Notes: generated by a model not told the origin, from the sequence alone. A stretch of 12,256 nucleotides of DNA from Gammaproteobacteria bacterium (GCA_030038645.1 JASHSR010000414.1:1-12256), one strand, 5' to 3'; counted from the first letter of the stretch, positions 1 through 7,198 are shown. Program-made: numbers and translations.

Positions 1-1802
1 GGCTGCCGGACCTGCCCGTGCACCTGCGGCTCGATGCGCTCTCGAGCAGCTTCCTGCTGCTGCTCGGCGTCGCCTCGGCGGGCGTCTCGCTGTTCGCGGG
101 CGGCTACTTCCGCGAGGGGGAGGGAACGGCGCCGGGCCTGCTCTGCCTGCAGTACCACCTGTTTCTCGCGAGCATGGGCTTCGTGCTGCTGGCGGACGAC
201 GCCTACGGGTTCATGGTCGCCTGGGAGTCGATGGCCGTCTCCTCGTACTTCCTGGTCACGACGCAGCACCGCATCCCGGAGATCCGCCGCGCGGGGTTGC
301 TCTATCTGGCGATCGCCCACGTCGGGGCGATCTTCATCCTGCTCTCATTCGGCATCCTGCAGGGCGGCAGCTGGCAGTTCACCTTCGATGCGATGCGTGC
401 GGCGCATTTGAGCCCCGCCTGGGCGGCCGGCGCGTTCCTGCTCGCGCTCGCCGGCTTCGGCGCCAAGGCGGGGATCGTTCCGCTGCACGTGTGGCTGCCG
501 GAGGCGCACCCGGCCGCGCCGTCGCCTGTCTCCGCGCTGATGAGCGGGGTGATGCTCAAGACGGCGGTGTACGGGATTCTGCGCGTGACGCTCGACCTGC
601 TCGGCCATCCGGCGTGGTGGTGGGGGCTCGTGCCGCTCGGCGCCGGCCTTCTCACGGCGCTCTACGGCGCGGTCTTCGCGGCGGTGCAGACCGATATGAA
701 GCGGCTGCTCGCGTACTCCTCGATCGAGAACCTCGGGCTCGTGTTCGCGGGCTTCGGGCTCTCCGTTGTGTTCCTCGGCGCCGGCATGCCGGCCCTCGCG
801 GCGCTCGCGCTCCTCGCGACGCTCTATCACTGTCTCAACCATGCGGTGATGAAGAGCCTGCTCTTTCTCGGCACCGGCGCGGTGCTGCACGCGACCGGGC
901 AGCGCAACCTCGGGCGCCTGGGCGGGCTCATCCACCGGATGCCCTGGGTGGCGTGGCTCTCGCTCGTCGGGGCGCTCGCGATCGCCGGCCTCCCGCCGCT
1001 CAACGGCTTCGTGTCGGAGTGGCTGCTGTTGCAATCGTTCCTGTTCGCCGACCGGATCCCCCACTCGTTCATCAACCTGCTCATTCCGATGGGCGCGGCG
1101 CTGGTCGCACTCTGCGCGGCGCTCGCCGGCTACGTCATGGTGAAGTTCTTCGGCGTCGTCTTTCTCGGCCGACCGCGCGAGAGCGCCCTGGCCCGCGCGC
1201 GGGACTGCGGCGTCCTCGAGCGCATGGGGCTCTCATGGCTCGCGGCGGCCTGCGTGGCGCTCGGGCTTGCGCCGGTGCCGGTCGTCTACGCGCTCGCAGC
1301 CGTCACGCGGCAGCTCACCGGCGCCGCCATTGCGCGGCAGAGCGGCTCCTGGTGGCTGCTCGCCCCCGTGCCCGAGCGGCAAGTGTCCTACGGACCGCTC
1401 CTCTTCCTCATGGCGACCGCGATCGTGGTCGCGCTCACCGTACTCGCCGTGCGGCTGCTCTATCACCGGCGCGTCCGCTGGGGCCCGGCATGGGATTGCG
1501 GCTTCGGCGCGACGAGCGCGCGGACGCAGGACACGGCGGAGGGCTTCGGCCAGCCCATCCGCAACCTCTTCCAGTCTTTCTTTTGGATCGAGCGGGAGCT
1601 GCCGACGCCGTTCGATCGCGCGCCACGGTACCGCATCGCCATCGCCGATCGGGTCTGGCGAGGGCTCTACGAGCCGCTCGGACGGATCGTGCGGCGGCTC
1701 GCGGACGCCGCAGCCCTCGTGCAGCAGGGCCGCATCGCCGTCTACCTGCTGTACAGCTTCGCGACGCTCGTCGTGCTCCTCGCGCTGGCGCTCGCCTCAT
1801 GA
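1..1802 (+). CDS. hyfB: Hydrogenase-4 subunit B-like antiporter-type membrane protein HyfB (5' partial)
   Basis: NuoL/MrpD-type proton-channel subunit of a group-4 hydrogenase-like membrane complex. The reading frame is open from the window edge (first full codon at 3) to TGA at 1800-1802, giving 599 visible residues. HyfB of E. coli is about 670 residues, so roughly 70 N-terminal residues lie upstream and the in-frame GTG at 18 is not the real start. Many hydrophobic segments are visible. Channel-type charged residues are present: Glu in WESMAVSSYF (codon 225-227), Lys in GAKAGIVPLH (465-467) followed by WLPEAHPAAPSPVSALM, and Lys in HAVMKSLLF (852-854). The C-terminus has the HyfB-typical WDCGFG motif, an amphipathic stretch and a final YLLYSF membrane helix. 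Its stop overlaps the hyfC start by 4 nt, implying translational coupling. Seen: frame and motifs. Known: family role in ion translocation. Inferred: first visible gene of the operon. Confidence 0.93.
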   Translation, partial: LPDLPVHLRLDALSSSFLLLLGVASAGVSLFAGGYFREGEGTAPGLLCLQYHLFLASMGFVLLADDAYGFMVAWESMAVSSYFLVTTQHRIPEIRRAGLLYLAIAHVGAIFILLSFGILQGGSWQFTFDAMRAAHLSPAWAAGAFLLALAGFGAKAGIVPLHVWLPEAHPAAPSPVSALMSGVMLKTAVYGILRVTLDLLGHPAWWWGLVPLGAGLLTALYGAVFAAVQTDMKRLLAYSSIENLGLVFAGFGLSVVFLGAGMPALAALALLATLYHCLNHAVMKSLLFLGTGAVLHATGQRNLGRLGGLIHRMPWVAWLSLVGALAIAGLPPLNGFVSEWLLLQSFLFADRIPHSFINLLIPMGAALVALCAALAGYVMVKFFGVVFLGRPRESALARARDCGVLERMGLSWLAAACVALGLAPVPVVYALAAVTRQLTGAAIARQSGSWWLLAPVPERQVSYGPLLFLMATAIVVALTVLAVRLLYHRRVRWGPAWDCGFGATSARTQDTAEGFGQPIRNLFQSFFWIERELPTPFDRAPRYRIAIADRVWRGLYEPLGRIVRRLADAAALVQQGRIAVYLLYSFATLVVLLALALAS

Positions 1803-2749
1803 GGCCCACGGAGCTCGTCACGCAGGGGCTCGAGATCGCCGTCGCGCTCGCCGCGGCGCCCCTGTTCTTGGGCTGGGTCAACCAATGCCGAGCATGGCTC
1901 TCCAACCGGCGCGCGCCGAGCCCGTGGCTACCGTACCGGAACATCCGCAAGCTGTTCGACAAGGACGCCGTGCTCGCCGAGAGCGCCTCGCCGCTGTTCC
2001 GCCTCGCGCCGTACATCGTCTTCGGCACGATGGTCGTCGCCGCGGGCATCATTCCCTCGATGGGCACGCGGCTGCCGCTCGTCGCCGCGGCCGACGCCAT
2101 CGCGCTCGTCGGCCTCTTTGCCACGGCGCGCGTGTTCCTGTCGCTCGCCGCGATGGACGTGGGCACCGCCTTCGGCACGCTCGGAGCGCGGCGGGAGATG
2201 ATGGTGGGCTTTCTCGCGGAGCCCGCGCTGCTCATGGTGATCTTCGTCGCCTCGATGATCTCCGCGACGACGGCGCTGCCCGCCATCTCGGAGCACCTGG
2301 CCACCCAGACGCTCCGTCTCAACCCGAGCCTCGCGTTCACCGCGGTCGCCTTCACGCTCGTGCTGCTCGCCGAGAACGCGCGCATCCCGGTGGACAACCC
2401 GGCGACGCACCTCGAGCTCACGATGATCCACGAGGCGATGCTGCTCGAGTACTCGGCGAGGCACCTCGCGCTGATGGAATGGGCCGCCGCGCTGCGCCTC
2501 TTCAACTACGCCTGCATCGGCTTCGCGCTCTTCATTCCCTGGGGCGTTGCGACGGGCGAGATCGGCCCGGTCGCCCTCGTCTTTTCGATTCCCGTGCTCG
2601 CGGTGAAGCTCGCTTGCGCGGGAGCGGGGCTCGCAATGATCGAGACCCTGTCGGCGAAGCTGCGCGTGATGCGCGCGCCCGAGTTCCTCGCGACGGCCTT
2701 CCTGTTCGCGGTGCTCGGGCTCCTCGTGCACGTCCTGCTCAAGTCCTGA
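1799..2749 (+). CDS. hyfC: Hydrogenase-4 subunit C-like NuoH-type membrane protein HyfC
   Basis: A 316-residue NuoH/HycD-type membrane subunit. It anchors the soluble NuoB/NuoD-like module to the membrane arm and forms part of the coupling site. The ATG at 1799 overlaps the hyfB stop (ATGA). No good Shine-Dalgarno is seen, so coupling to hyfB is likely. About eight hydrophobic segments are visible. The family signature occupies residues 192-213: ENARIPVDNPATHLEL, then TMIHEAM, an acidic-rich loop shared with NuoH. Another conserved loop reads GARREMMVGFLAEPALL near residues 129-145, facing the electron-transfer module in homologs. Length matches E. coli HyfC/HycD closely (just over 300 residues). 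No damage is seen. The same fold occurs in complex I NuoH, but the neighbours and the EYSARHLALMEW stretch favour the hydrogenase-4 branch. Confidence 0.95.
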   Translation: MRPTELVTQGLEIAVALAAAPLFLGWVNQCRAWLSNRRAPSPWLPYRNIRKLFDKDAVLAESASPLFRLAPYIVFGTMVVAAGIIPSMGTRLPLVAAADAIALVGLFATARVFLSLAAMDVGTAFGTLGARREMMVGFLAEPALLMVIFVASMISATTALPAISEHLATQTLRLNPSLAFTAVAFTLVLLAENARIPVDNPATHLELTMIHEAMLLEYSARHLALMEWAAALRLFNYACIGFALFIPWGVATGEIGPVALVFSIPVLAVKLACAGAGLAMIETLSAKLRVMRAPEFLATAFLFAVLGLLVHVLLKS

Positions 2750-2756
2750 GGTCGCC

Positions 2757-3428
2757 ATGGCCCGCGTTCCCTTCGATCTGCAGCTGCTCGATGCTTGTGC
2801 CGCCCTGCTGCTGCTCCTGTCGTTCGCCATGCTCACGCAGCGGCGAATCGTGAGCCTCGTGAATCTGCTCGCCGTGCAGGGCGCCGTGCTCGCGGCCGCG
2901 ACGCTGCTCCTCGCGTGGCGCACGGGTCAGGGTCACCTGTACCTGTCGGCCGCGCTCACCCTCGCCTTGAAAGTCGCGTTCCTGCCGTGGCTGCTGCACC
3001 GGCTCATCCGCCGCCTCGAGGTGTACTGGGACACCGAGCCGCTCCTCAACATCTCCGGCACGATGCTCGCCGGCATCCTCATCGTCGTGTTCGCGTTCGG
3101 CCTCGCGCAGCCCATCACGCAGCTTGCGAGCACGACGATGCGCAGCGCGATCGGCATCGCGATCGCCGTGGTGCTGCTCGCGTTCCTGATGATGATCACC
3201 CGGCGCAAGGCGATGTCTCAGGTGATCGGCTTTCTCTCGATGGAGAACGGGCTGTTCTTCGGCGCGATGAGCGCGACGTACGGCATGCCGATGGTGGTCG
3301 AGCTCGGCGTGGCCCTCGACGTCCTCGTCGCGGTGCTCGTGCTCGGCGTGTTCTTCTTCCAGATCCGCGAGCAGTTCGACAGCCTCGACCTGCATCACCT
3401 CGAGTCGCTGAAGGGTGAGCCGCGATGA
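2757..3428 (+). CDS. hyfE: Hydrogenase-4 subunit E-like membrane protein HyfE (NuoK-like)
   Basis: A 223-residue very hydrophobic protein of the HyfE family, which contains a NuoK-like membrane domain and is found only in the hydrogenase-4-like branch. ATG at 2757 lies 7 nt after the hyfC stop, preceded by GAGG at 2748-2751, a reasonable ribosome site overlapping that stop. Roughly six or seven membrane segments are visible. Buried charged residues typical of the family include K72 in LALKVAFLPW, E94 in DTEPLL, E163 in SMENGLFF and E182 in MVVELGVALD. The NuoK-like E163/E182 pair probably helps in ion movement (inferred from family). The tail (FQIREQFDSLDLHHLESLKG) is hydrophilic, as usual. 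Its TGA overlaps the hyfF ATG by 4 nt. E. coli HyfE is about 216 residues, so this copy is full length. Confidence 0.93.
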   Translation: MARVPFDLQLLDACAALLLLLSFAMLTQRRIVSLVNLLAVQGAVLAAATLLLAWRTGQGHLYLSAALTLALKVAFLPWLLHRLIRRLEVYWDTEPLLNISGTMLAGILIVVFAFGLAQPITQLASTTMRSAIGIAIAVVLLAFLMMITRRKAMSQVIGFLSMENGLFFGAMSATYGMPMVVELGVALDVLVAVLVLGVFFFQIREQFDSLDLHHLESLKGEPR

Positions 3429-4885
3429 TCGAGCTCGCGCTGCTGCTCGGCTTGCCTCTGGCGGGGGGCATCGCGCTCGGGTACCTCGGCGCTCACCGCC
3501 GCGCGCCCGAGCTCAACGCCGCGGTGAGCCTCGGCACGTTCCTCGCCGCCTGCGCGCTCACCGTGCGCGTCATCCGCCACGGAAGCCTGCTCGCCGCGCA
3601 CGAGCAGCTCTTCATCGACCCGTTCAACGTCTTCCTGGTCGCGCTCACCGCCTTCGTCGGCCTCACGACCGCGCTCTTCTCGCGGCCGTACATGCGCATC
3701 GAGCTGGCGCACGGCCGCGTCACGGCGGGGCGCCTGCGCCTGTACCACAGCATGTACCAGATGTTCATGCTGACGATGCTGCTCGCGCTCACCACCAACA
3801 ACATGGGACTGCTCTGGGTCGCCCTCGAGGCGGCGACTCTCTCGACCGTCCTGCTCGTGACGCTCTATCGCACGCCGCAGAGCCTGGAGGCCGGCTGGAA
3901 ATACTTCATCCTGTGCGGCGTCGGCATCGCGCAGGCCCTCTTCGGCACCATCCTCCTGTACTTCGCGGCCGAGCGCGTGCTCGGCGCGCAGGGCGTGACG
4001 GCCCTGCTGTGGACGCATCTCGACGCCGTCCGATCGCAGCTCGAGCCCGCCGTGCTCGCGCTCGCCTTCGTGTTCCTGCTGGTCGGCTACGGCACGAAGG
4101 TCGGCCTCGCGCCGCTGCACAGCTGGTTGCCGGACGCGCACGCCGAGGGCCCGACACCGATCTCCGCCGTGCTTTCGGGGCTGCTGCTCAACGTCGCGCT
4201 CTACGCGGTGGTCCGCTGCAAGGTGCTCGTCCAGGGCTCGCTCAATTCGCCGCTGCCGGCGCGCATGCTGATGGGCTTCGGGTTGCTGTCGGTTGCGCTG
4301 TCGGCGCTCTCCCTGTGGCGGCAGCGGGACGTGAAGCGGCTCTTCGCCTACTCCTCGGTCGAGCACATGGGGATCGCGACTTTCGCGTTCGGCATGGGCG
4401 GCCCGGTCGCGAGCTTCGCCGCGCTGTTGCACATGACCGTGCATTCGCTCACCAAGTCCGCGATCTTCTTCGCGGCCGGGCATGCGGCTCAGAAGGCGGG
4501 GTCGCAGCTGATGGACGGCATTCGCGGGCTCGTCACGCTCTCCCCGACCGTCGGCTGGGGCCTGATGACGGGCACGCTCGCGATCCTCGGGCTGCCACCC
4601 TTCGGCGTCTTCGCGAGCGAGTTCCTGATCCTCACCACCGCCATGCGCGAGCAGCCCTGGGCGATTCCGATTCTTCTCCTCGCGCTCGGCATCGCGTTCG
4701 TCGCGATCTTCCGGCGGGTCCAGCCGATGGTGTTCGGCGAGACGAGCGCCCGCCGGCTGCCCCATCCGCCAGCGCTCCTGCCGGTCTTCGCGCACCTCGC
4801 CATCGTGCTCGTACTGGGTCTTTACATCCCGCCCTATCTCGCGGACTGGTACCGGGCGGCCGCACGGTTGATCGGAGGGCCCTGA
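3425..4885 (+). CDS. hyfF: Hydrogenase-4 subunit F-like antiporter-type membrane protein HyfF
   Basis: A 486-residue second antiporter-like (NuoL/M/N, Mrp) subunit, predicted to carry one proton path of the membrane arm. The ATG at 3425 overlaps the hyfE stop. AAGGG at 3411-3415 is a plausible ribosome site. The channel residues are all present: E135 in WVALEAATLS, K225 in GYGTKVGLAPLHSWLPDAHA, K344 in HSLTKSAIFF, plus H340. The GPTPISAVLSGLLLN segment (242-256) is the broken-helix region of the family. The late motif ILGLPPFGVFASEF (387-400) is typical of HyfF rather than of NuoM. With HyfB it gives only two antiporter subunits, since no hyfD is found between hyfC and hyfE where E. coli has it. 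The gene ends 2 nt before the hyfG start. E. coli HyfF is of similar length, about 526 residues. Confidence 0.94.
   Translation: MIELALLLGLPLAGGIALGYLGAHRRAPELNAAVSLGTFLAACALTVRVIRHGSLLAAHEQLFIDPFNVFLVALTAFVGLTTALFSRPYMRIELAHGRVTAGRLRLYHSMYQMFMLTMLLALTTNNMGLLWVALEAATLSTVLLVTLYRTPQSLEAGWKYFILCGVGIAQALFGTILLYFAAERVLGAQGVTALLWTHLDAVRSQLEPAVLALAFVFLLVGYGTKVGLAPLHSWLPDAHAEGPTPISAVLSGLLLNVALYAVVRCKVLVQGSLNSPLPARMLMGFGLLSVALSALSLWRQRDVKRLFAYSSVEHMGIATFAFGMGGPVASFAALLHMTVHSLTKSAIFFAAGHAAQKAGSQLMDGIRGLVTLSPTVGWGLMTGTLAILGLPPFGVFASEFLILTTAMREQPWAIPILLLALGIAFVAIFRRVQPMVFGETSARRLPHPPALLPVFAHLAIVLVLGLYIPPYLADWYRAAARLIGGP
4874..4879 (+). promoter_or_regulatory. Ribosome binding site deciding the hyfG start
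   Basis: GGAGGG lies 8 nt before the GTG at 4888, inside the last codons of hyfF. This strong Shine-Dalgarno sets the hyfG start at GTG 4888 instead of a second in-frame GTG at 4894, and shows that the long open frame running upstream through hyfF is not translated. Confidence 0.7.
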
Positions 4886-4887
4886 CC

Positions 4888-6549
4888 GTGCCGGTGCGAA
4901 AGTGGTGGGAGCGGGCGCGCGATGTGCCGGGCGCGCCGTCGGTGCGGGGGATCGGCGTCACCGCGGAAGAGTGGACCCTGGCCTCGAGCGACGTTGCCGC
5001 CGCCGGTGGCCGGCTGCTCTCGATGTGGGCGTCGGGGGACGACGGTGCGTGGGACGAGGGCCCGCGAGGCGGGGGCGCACGGGATGGCAGCGCGCGGGAC
5101 GGCCGTGCGCGGAATGACGAGGCGGCGCGCGGCGCGCGGCCGGAACCCGTCGCCGTGTATGCCGCTTTCCTCACCGACCTCGGCGTACTCGTTCTCGAGC
5201 TGCCCGCCCCTCGTCGGCGCGGCGAGGATGCGGCGTATCCCGGGCTCGAGGACGCGTTTCTCGCAGCGTCGCGGATGCAGCGCACACTGTTCGATCTCTC
5301 GGGCGTGCGCTCCAGCGATCCCGATCGGCGTCCGTGGCTTCGCCACTCGGCTTGGCCGGAAGATTTTCACCCGCTCGCAGGTGCCGCGTCGGCCGCGGCC
5401 GGCGGGAGCCAGGGCGAGCGCGAGAGCGAGAGCGAAGGCGGCTACTCCTTCGTGCGCGTCGAGGGCGAGGGCGTCCACGAGATCGCCGTCGGGCCGGTGC
5501 ATGCCGGGACGATCGAGCCGGGCCACTTCCGGCTCTCCGTCGTCGGCGAGAAGGTGCTGCGGCTCGAGGAGCGGCTCGGCTACACCCACAAGGGCATCGA
5601 GCGGCGGTTCACGGAGCTGCGCCTCCTCGACGGACACCGACTCGCGGCGCGCATCTCGGGCGACAGCGCCGTCGCATTCTCGTGGGCGTACTGCCAGGCG
5701 CTCGAGGGCATGGCCGGTTGCGTGATTCCGCCCCGGGCCGCCGCCATTCGAGCGCTGCTCCTCGAGCTCGAGCGCATCGCCAATCACCTCGGCGATCTCG
5801 GCGCGCTCGGCAACGACGCCGGCTTCGCGTTCGGGCTCGCGCAGTTCTCGCGGATCAAGGAGGAGCTGCTTCGCACGGTTGCAGACGCCTTCGGCCAGCG
5901 GTATCTGCTCGACGCCGTCGTGCCCGGCGGAGCGAGGGTGGACGTGTCGCCTCACGCGGAGCGCGCGCTCCTCGCCCGCGTCGCCTCCGTCGCTGGCGAG
6001 GCGGCCGAGCTGCGCGGCATCTACGACGATCACGCCGGCGTCAGGGATCGCTTCACCGGCACCGGAGTCCTGACGCCGGCGCTCGCCGCGCGGCTCGGGG
6101 TGCTCGGGCTCGCGGGGCGCGCGAGCGGCCAGCCGGTCGATGCGCGGATAGATCGGCCCTGGCCGCCCTACGACGAGCTCACGCCGCGCAAGATCGTGCG
6201 GAGCGAAGGGGATGTGGCGGCGCGTGTCGCGGTGCGCTTCGAGGAGCTCGAGGAGTCCTGCCGGCTGGTGCGCCGGATTCTCACTGCGCTTCCGCCGGGG
6301 CCGTACGCGACGCAGGTTGAGGCGCCCGGGGCCGGGGCATTCGGCGTCGGTCTGATCGAGGGCTGGCGCGGACCGGCTCTCATCGCGCTGGAGGCCGGGC
6401 CGGACGGCGGCATCCGCCGCTGCCACCCGCACGATTCCTCCGTGCAGGCGTGGCCGGCGATCGAGCACGCGATCCTCGGCAACCTCGTGCCGGATTTCCC
6501 GCTCATCAACAAATCCTTCAATCTGGCCTACAGCGGGGCCGACCTGTAG
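4888..6549 (+). CDS. hyfG: HyfG-like NuoC-NuoD fusion subunit lacking all NiFe-site cysteines
   Basis: A 553-residue large subunit matching the HyfG/HycE layout: NuoC-like domain (about 20-165, with RMQRTLFDLSGV and WLRHSAWPEDFHPL), a Ser/Glu/Gly-rich linker (165-185), then a NuoD/hydrogenase-large-like domain. Family motifs seen are GPVHAGTIEPGHFR (202-215), YTHKGIERRF (232-241) and LELERIANHLGDLG with H300. In true group-4 hydrogenases R-[IV]-C-G-x-C follows the YTHKG block. Here it reads R255-I-S-G-D-S260. The C-terminal DPCxxC is replaced by N545-L-A-Y-S-G550, and the chain ends three residues later with no protease-cleaved tail. All four Ni-Fe ligands are therefore gone, with the frame intact. 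Known: Ehr complexes and the M. tuberculosis Rv0082-Rv0087 cluster are comparable. Inferred: no hydrogenase activity; the redox partner is unknown. A pentapeptide repeat sits near residues 63-77. Confidence 0.92.
   Translation: MPVRKWWERARDVPGAPSVRGIGVTAEEWTLASSDVAAAGGRLLSMWASGDDGAWDEGPRGGGARDGSARDGRARNDEAARGARPEPVAVYAAFLTDLGVLVLELPAPRRRGEDAAYPGLEDAFLAASRMQRTLFDLSGVRSSDPDRRPWLRHSAWPEDFHPLAGAASAAAGGSQGERESESEGGYSFVRVEGEGVHEIAVGPVHAGTIEPGHFRLSVVGEKVLRLEERLGYTHKGIERRFTELRLLDGHRLAARISGDSAVAFSWAYCQALEGMAGCVIPPRAAAIRALLLELERIANHLGDLGALGNDAGFAFGLAQFSRIKEELLRTVADAFGQRYLLDAVVPGGARVDVSPHAERALLARVASVAGEAAELRGIYDDHAGVRDRFTGTGVLTPALAARLGVLGLAGRASGQPVDARIDRPWPPYDELTPRKIVRSEGDVAARVAVRFEELEESCRLVRRILTALPPGPYATQVEAPGAGAFGVGLIEGWRGPALIALEAGPDGGIRRCHPHDSSVQAWPAIEHAILGNLVPDFPLINKSFNLAYSGADL
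5074..5118 (+). repeat. Imperfect 15-bp tandem repeat in hyfG
   Basis: Three 15-bp units (5074-5088, 5089-5103, 5104-5118) encode the pentapeptides GARDG, SARDG and RARND at residues 63-77 of HyfG. They form part of a Gly/Arg/Asp-rich stretch (about residues 50-87) that interrupts the NuoC-like domain between RLLSMWAS and VAVYAAFL, probably a surface loop. The unit length keeps the frame, which suggests expansion by slippage. Confidence 0.65.
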
Positions 6550-6562
6550 AGGACCTGTAAAG
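6541..6562 (+). repeat. 11-bp tandem duplication spanning the hyfG stop
   Basis: GACCTGTAGAG (6541-6551) is followed at once by GACCTGTAAAG (6552-6562), 10 of 11 bases identical. The first copy holds the last two hyfG codons and the TAG stop. The second lies in the hyfG-hyfI gap, and its end forms the AAAGGG (6559-6564) that may be the hyfI ribosome site. The second TAA is not in the hyfG frame. Confidence 0.6.
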
Positions 6563-6574
6563 GGCCGCGATCGC

Positions 6575-7096
6575 ATGCTGAGAACGCTTCGCAAGATTGG
6601 CTCGATCGGACTCGTCTCCGAGCCCTCGCCGCCGCCGGACGAGCTGCTGCGCGTCCGCAGCGCGCTCGATGAGCGGATACGCGCCGTGCTCGGCCGCGCG
6701 CTCTGCATCCGGCACGTCGACGCGGGCTCCTGCAACGGGTGCGAGCTCGAGATCCATGCGCTCGGCAATCCGCTCTACAACCTCGAGGGGCTCGGGATCC
6801 GCTTCGTCGCGAGCCCTCGGCACGCGGACTTGCTGCTCGTCACCGGCCCGGTGGCGAAAAACATGGAGACCGCGCTCCGCCGCACGTACGATGCGACGCC
6901 TCATCCGAAGCTCGTCGTCGCGATCGGCGATTGCGGTTGTACGGGCGGGATCTTCGGTGAGAGCTACGCGAGCTGCGGGAGGGTGTCGAACGTCATCCCC
7001 GTCGACGTGGCCGTGCCAGGCTGCCCGCCAAGCCCCACGCGCATCCTGCAGGGCATTCTCACGGCCGTCTCGGGCGCCGACCCGTCTCGCGCATGA
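6575..7096 (+). CDS. hyfI: HyfI-like NuoB-type [4Fe-4S] small subunit
   Basis: A 173-residue NuoB/HycG-type subunit that holds the iron-sulfur cluster next to the large-subunit active cavity. ATG at 6575 is preceded by AAAGGG at 6559-6564, 10 nt away. The four cluster ligands are all visible: C53 and C56 in GSCNGCELE, C120 in IGDCGCTGG, C150 in PVDVAVPGCPPSP. Further family blocks are SPRHADLLLVTGPV (80-93) and GGIFGESYASCG (124-135). Length agrees with hydrogenase small subunits of group 4. It lacks the tandem Cys-Cys typical of complex I NuoB. C44, C122 and C134 are extra cysteines of unknown role. The gene ends the + strand operon; no hyfH-like ferredoxin gene lies between hyfG and hyfI. 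Inferred: the electron path through this subunit is kept although the NiFe site beside it is lost. Confidence 0.94.
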   Translation: MLRTLRKIGSIGLVSEPSPPPDELLRVRSALDERIRAVLGRALCIRHVDAGSCNGCELEIHALGNPLYNLEGLGIRFVASPRHADLLLVTGPVAKNMETALRRTYDATPHPKLVVAIGDCGCTGGIFGESYASCGRVSNVIPVDVAVPGCPPSPTRILQGILTAVSGADPSRA

Positions 7097-7116
7097 CCGG
7101 CCCGCCTCGTACCTCA

Positions 7117-7176
7117 CTGACCGGTCCCGCGTCCGACCGATCGGTCTCGCGTCCGGCTGACCGGTCTCGCATCCGA
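7117..7176. repeat. Three 20-bp tandem repeats with palindromic cores, in a convergent gap
   Basis: The units are CTGACCGGTCCCGCGTCCGA (7117-7136), CCGATCGGTCTCGCGTCCGG (7137-7156) and CTGACCGGTCTCGCATCCGA (7157-7176). Degenerate sequence flanks them on both sides. They hold the palindromes GACCGGTC (7119-7126 and 7159-7166) and a perfect 12-bp GACCGATCGGTC (7135-7146). The repeats occupy most of the gap between the ends of hyfI and the convergent GIY-YIG gene. The 20-bp period rules out a coding repeat. The role is unknown; a protein-binding array or a transcript-end structure is possible. Confidence 0.7.
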
Positions 7177-7188
7177 CCGGCCGATCCG

Positions 7189-7198
7189 CCCGCGCGGG
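7189..7198. repeat. 10-bp palindrome next to the GIY-YIG stop codon
   Basis: CCCGCGCGGG is a perfect palindrome directly beside the TGA (7199-7201) of the - strand nuclease gene. It could contribute to transcript-end structure on either strand, but no T-run follows, so it is not called a terminator. Confidence 0.35.

Noticed and set aside
3395..4795. Long open frame on the - strand opposite hyfF (over 450 codons)
   Set aside because: Its product is an Arg/Glu/His-rich low-complexity chain, as expected from the complement of GC-rich membrane-protein codons. The + strand has clear HyfF motifs.
3415..4887. Upstream extension of the hyfG frame through hyfF
   Set aside because: The extension is Arg/Ala/Pro-rich without similarity to any domain, and a strong GGAGGG ribosome site marks GTG 4888 as the start.
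5650..6549. Loss of HyfG cysteines as a sequencing or frameshift artefact
   Set aside because: The frame continues through conserved blocks on both sides of each site, and the substitutions are in-frame at two separate motifs.
4834..6768. Long - strand open frame opposite hyfG (over 600 codons)
   Set aside because: No recognisable domain, and it spans two well-supported + strand genes. It is a shadow of third-position GC bias.
7117..7176. CRISPR array
   Set aside because: The 20-bp units are directly adjacent with no spacers, and no cas genes are present.
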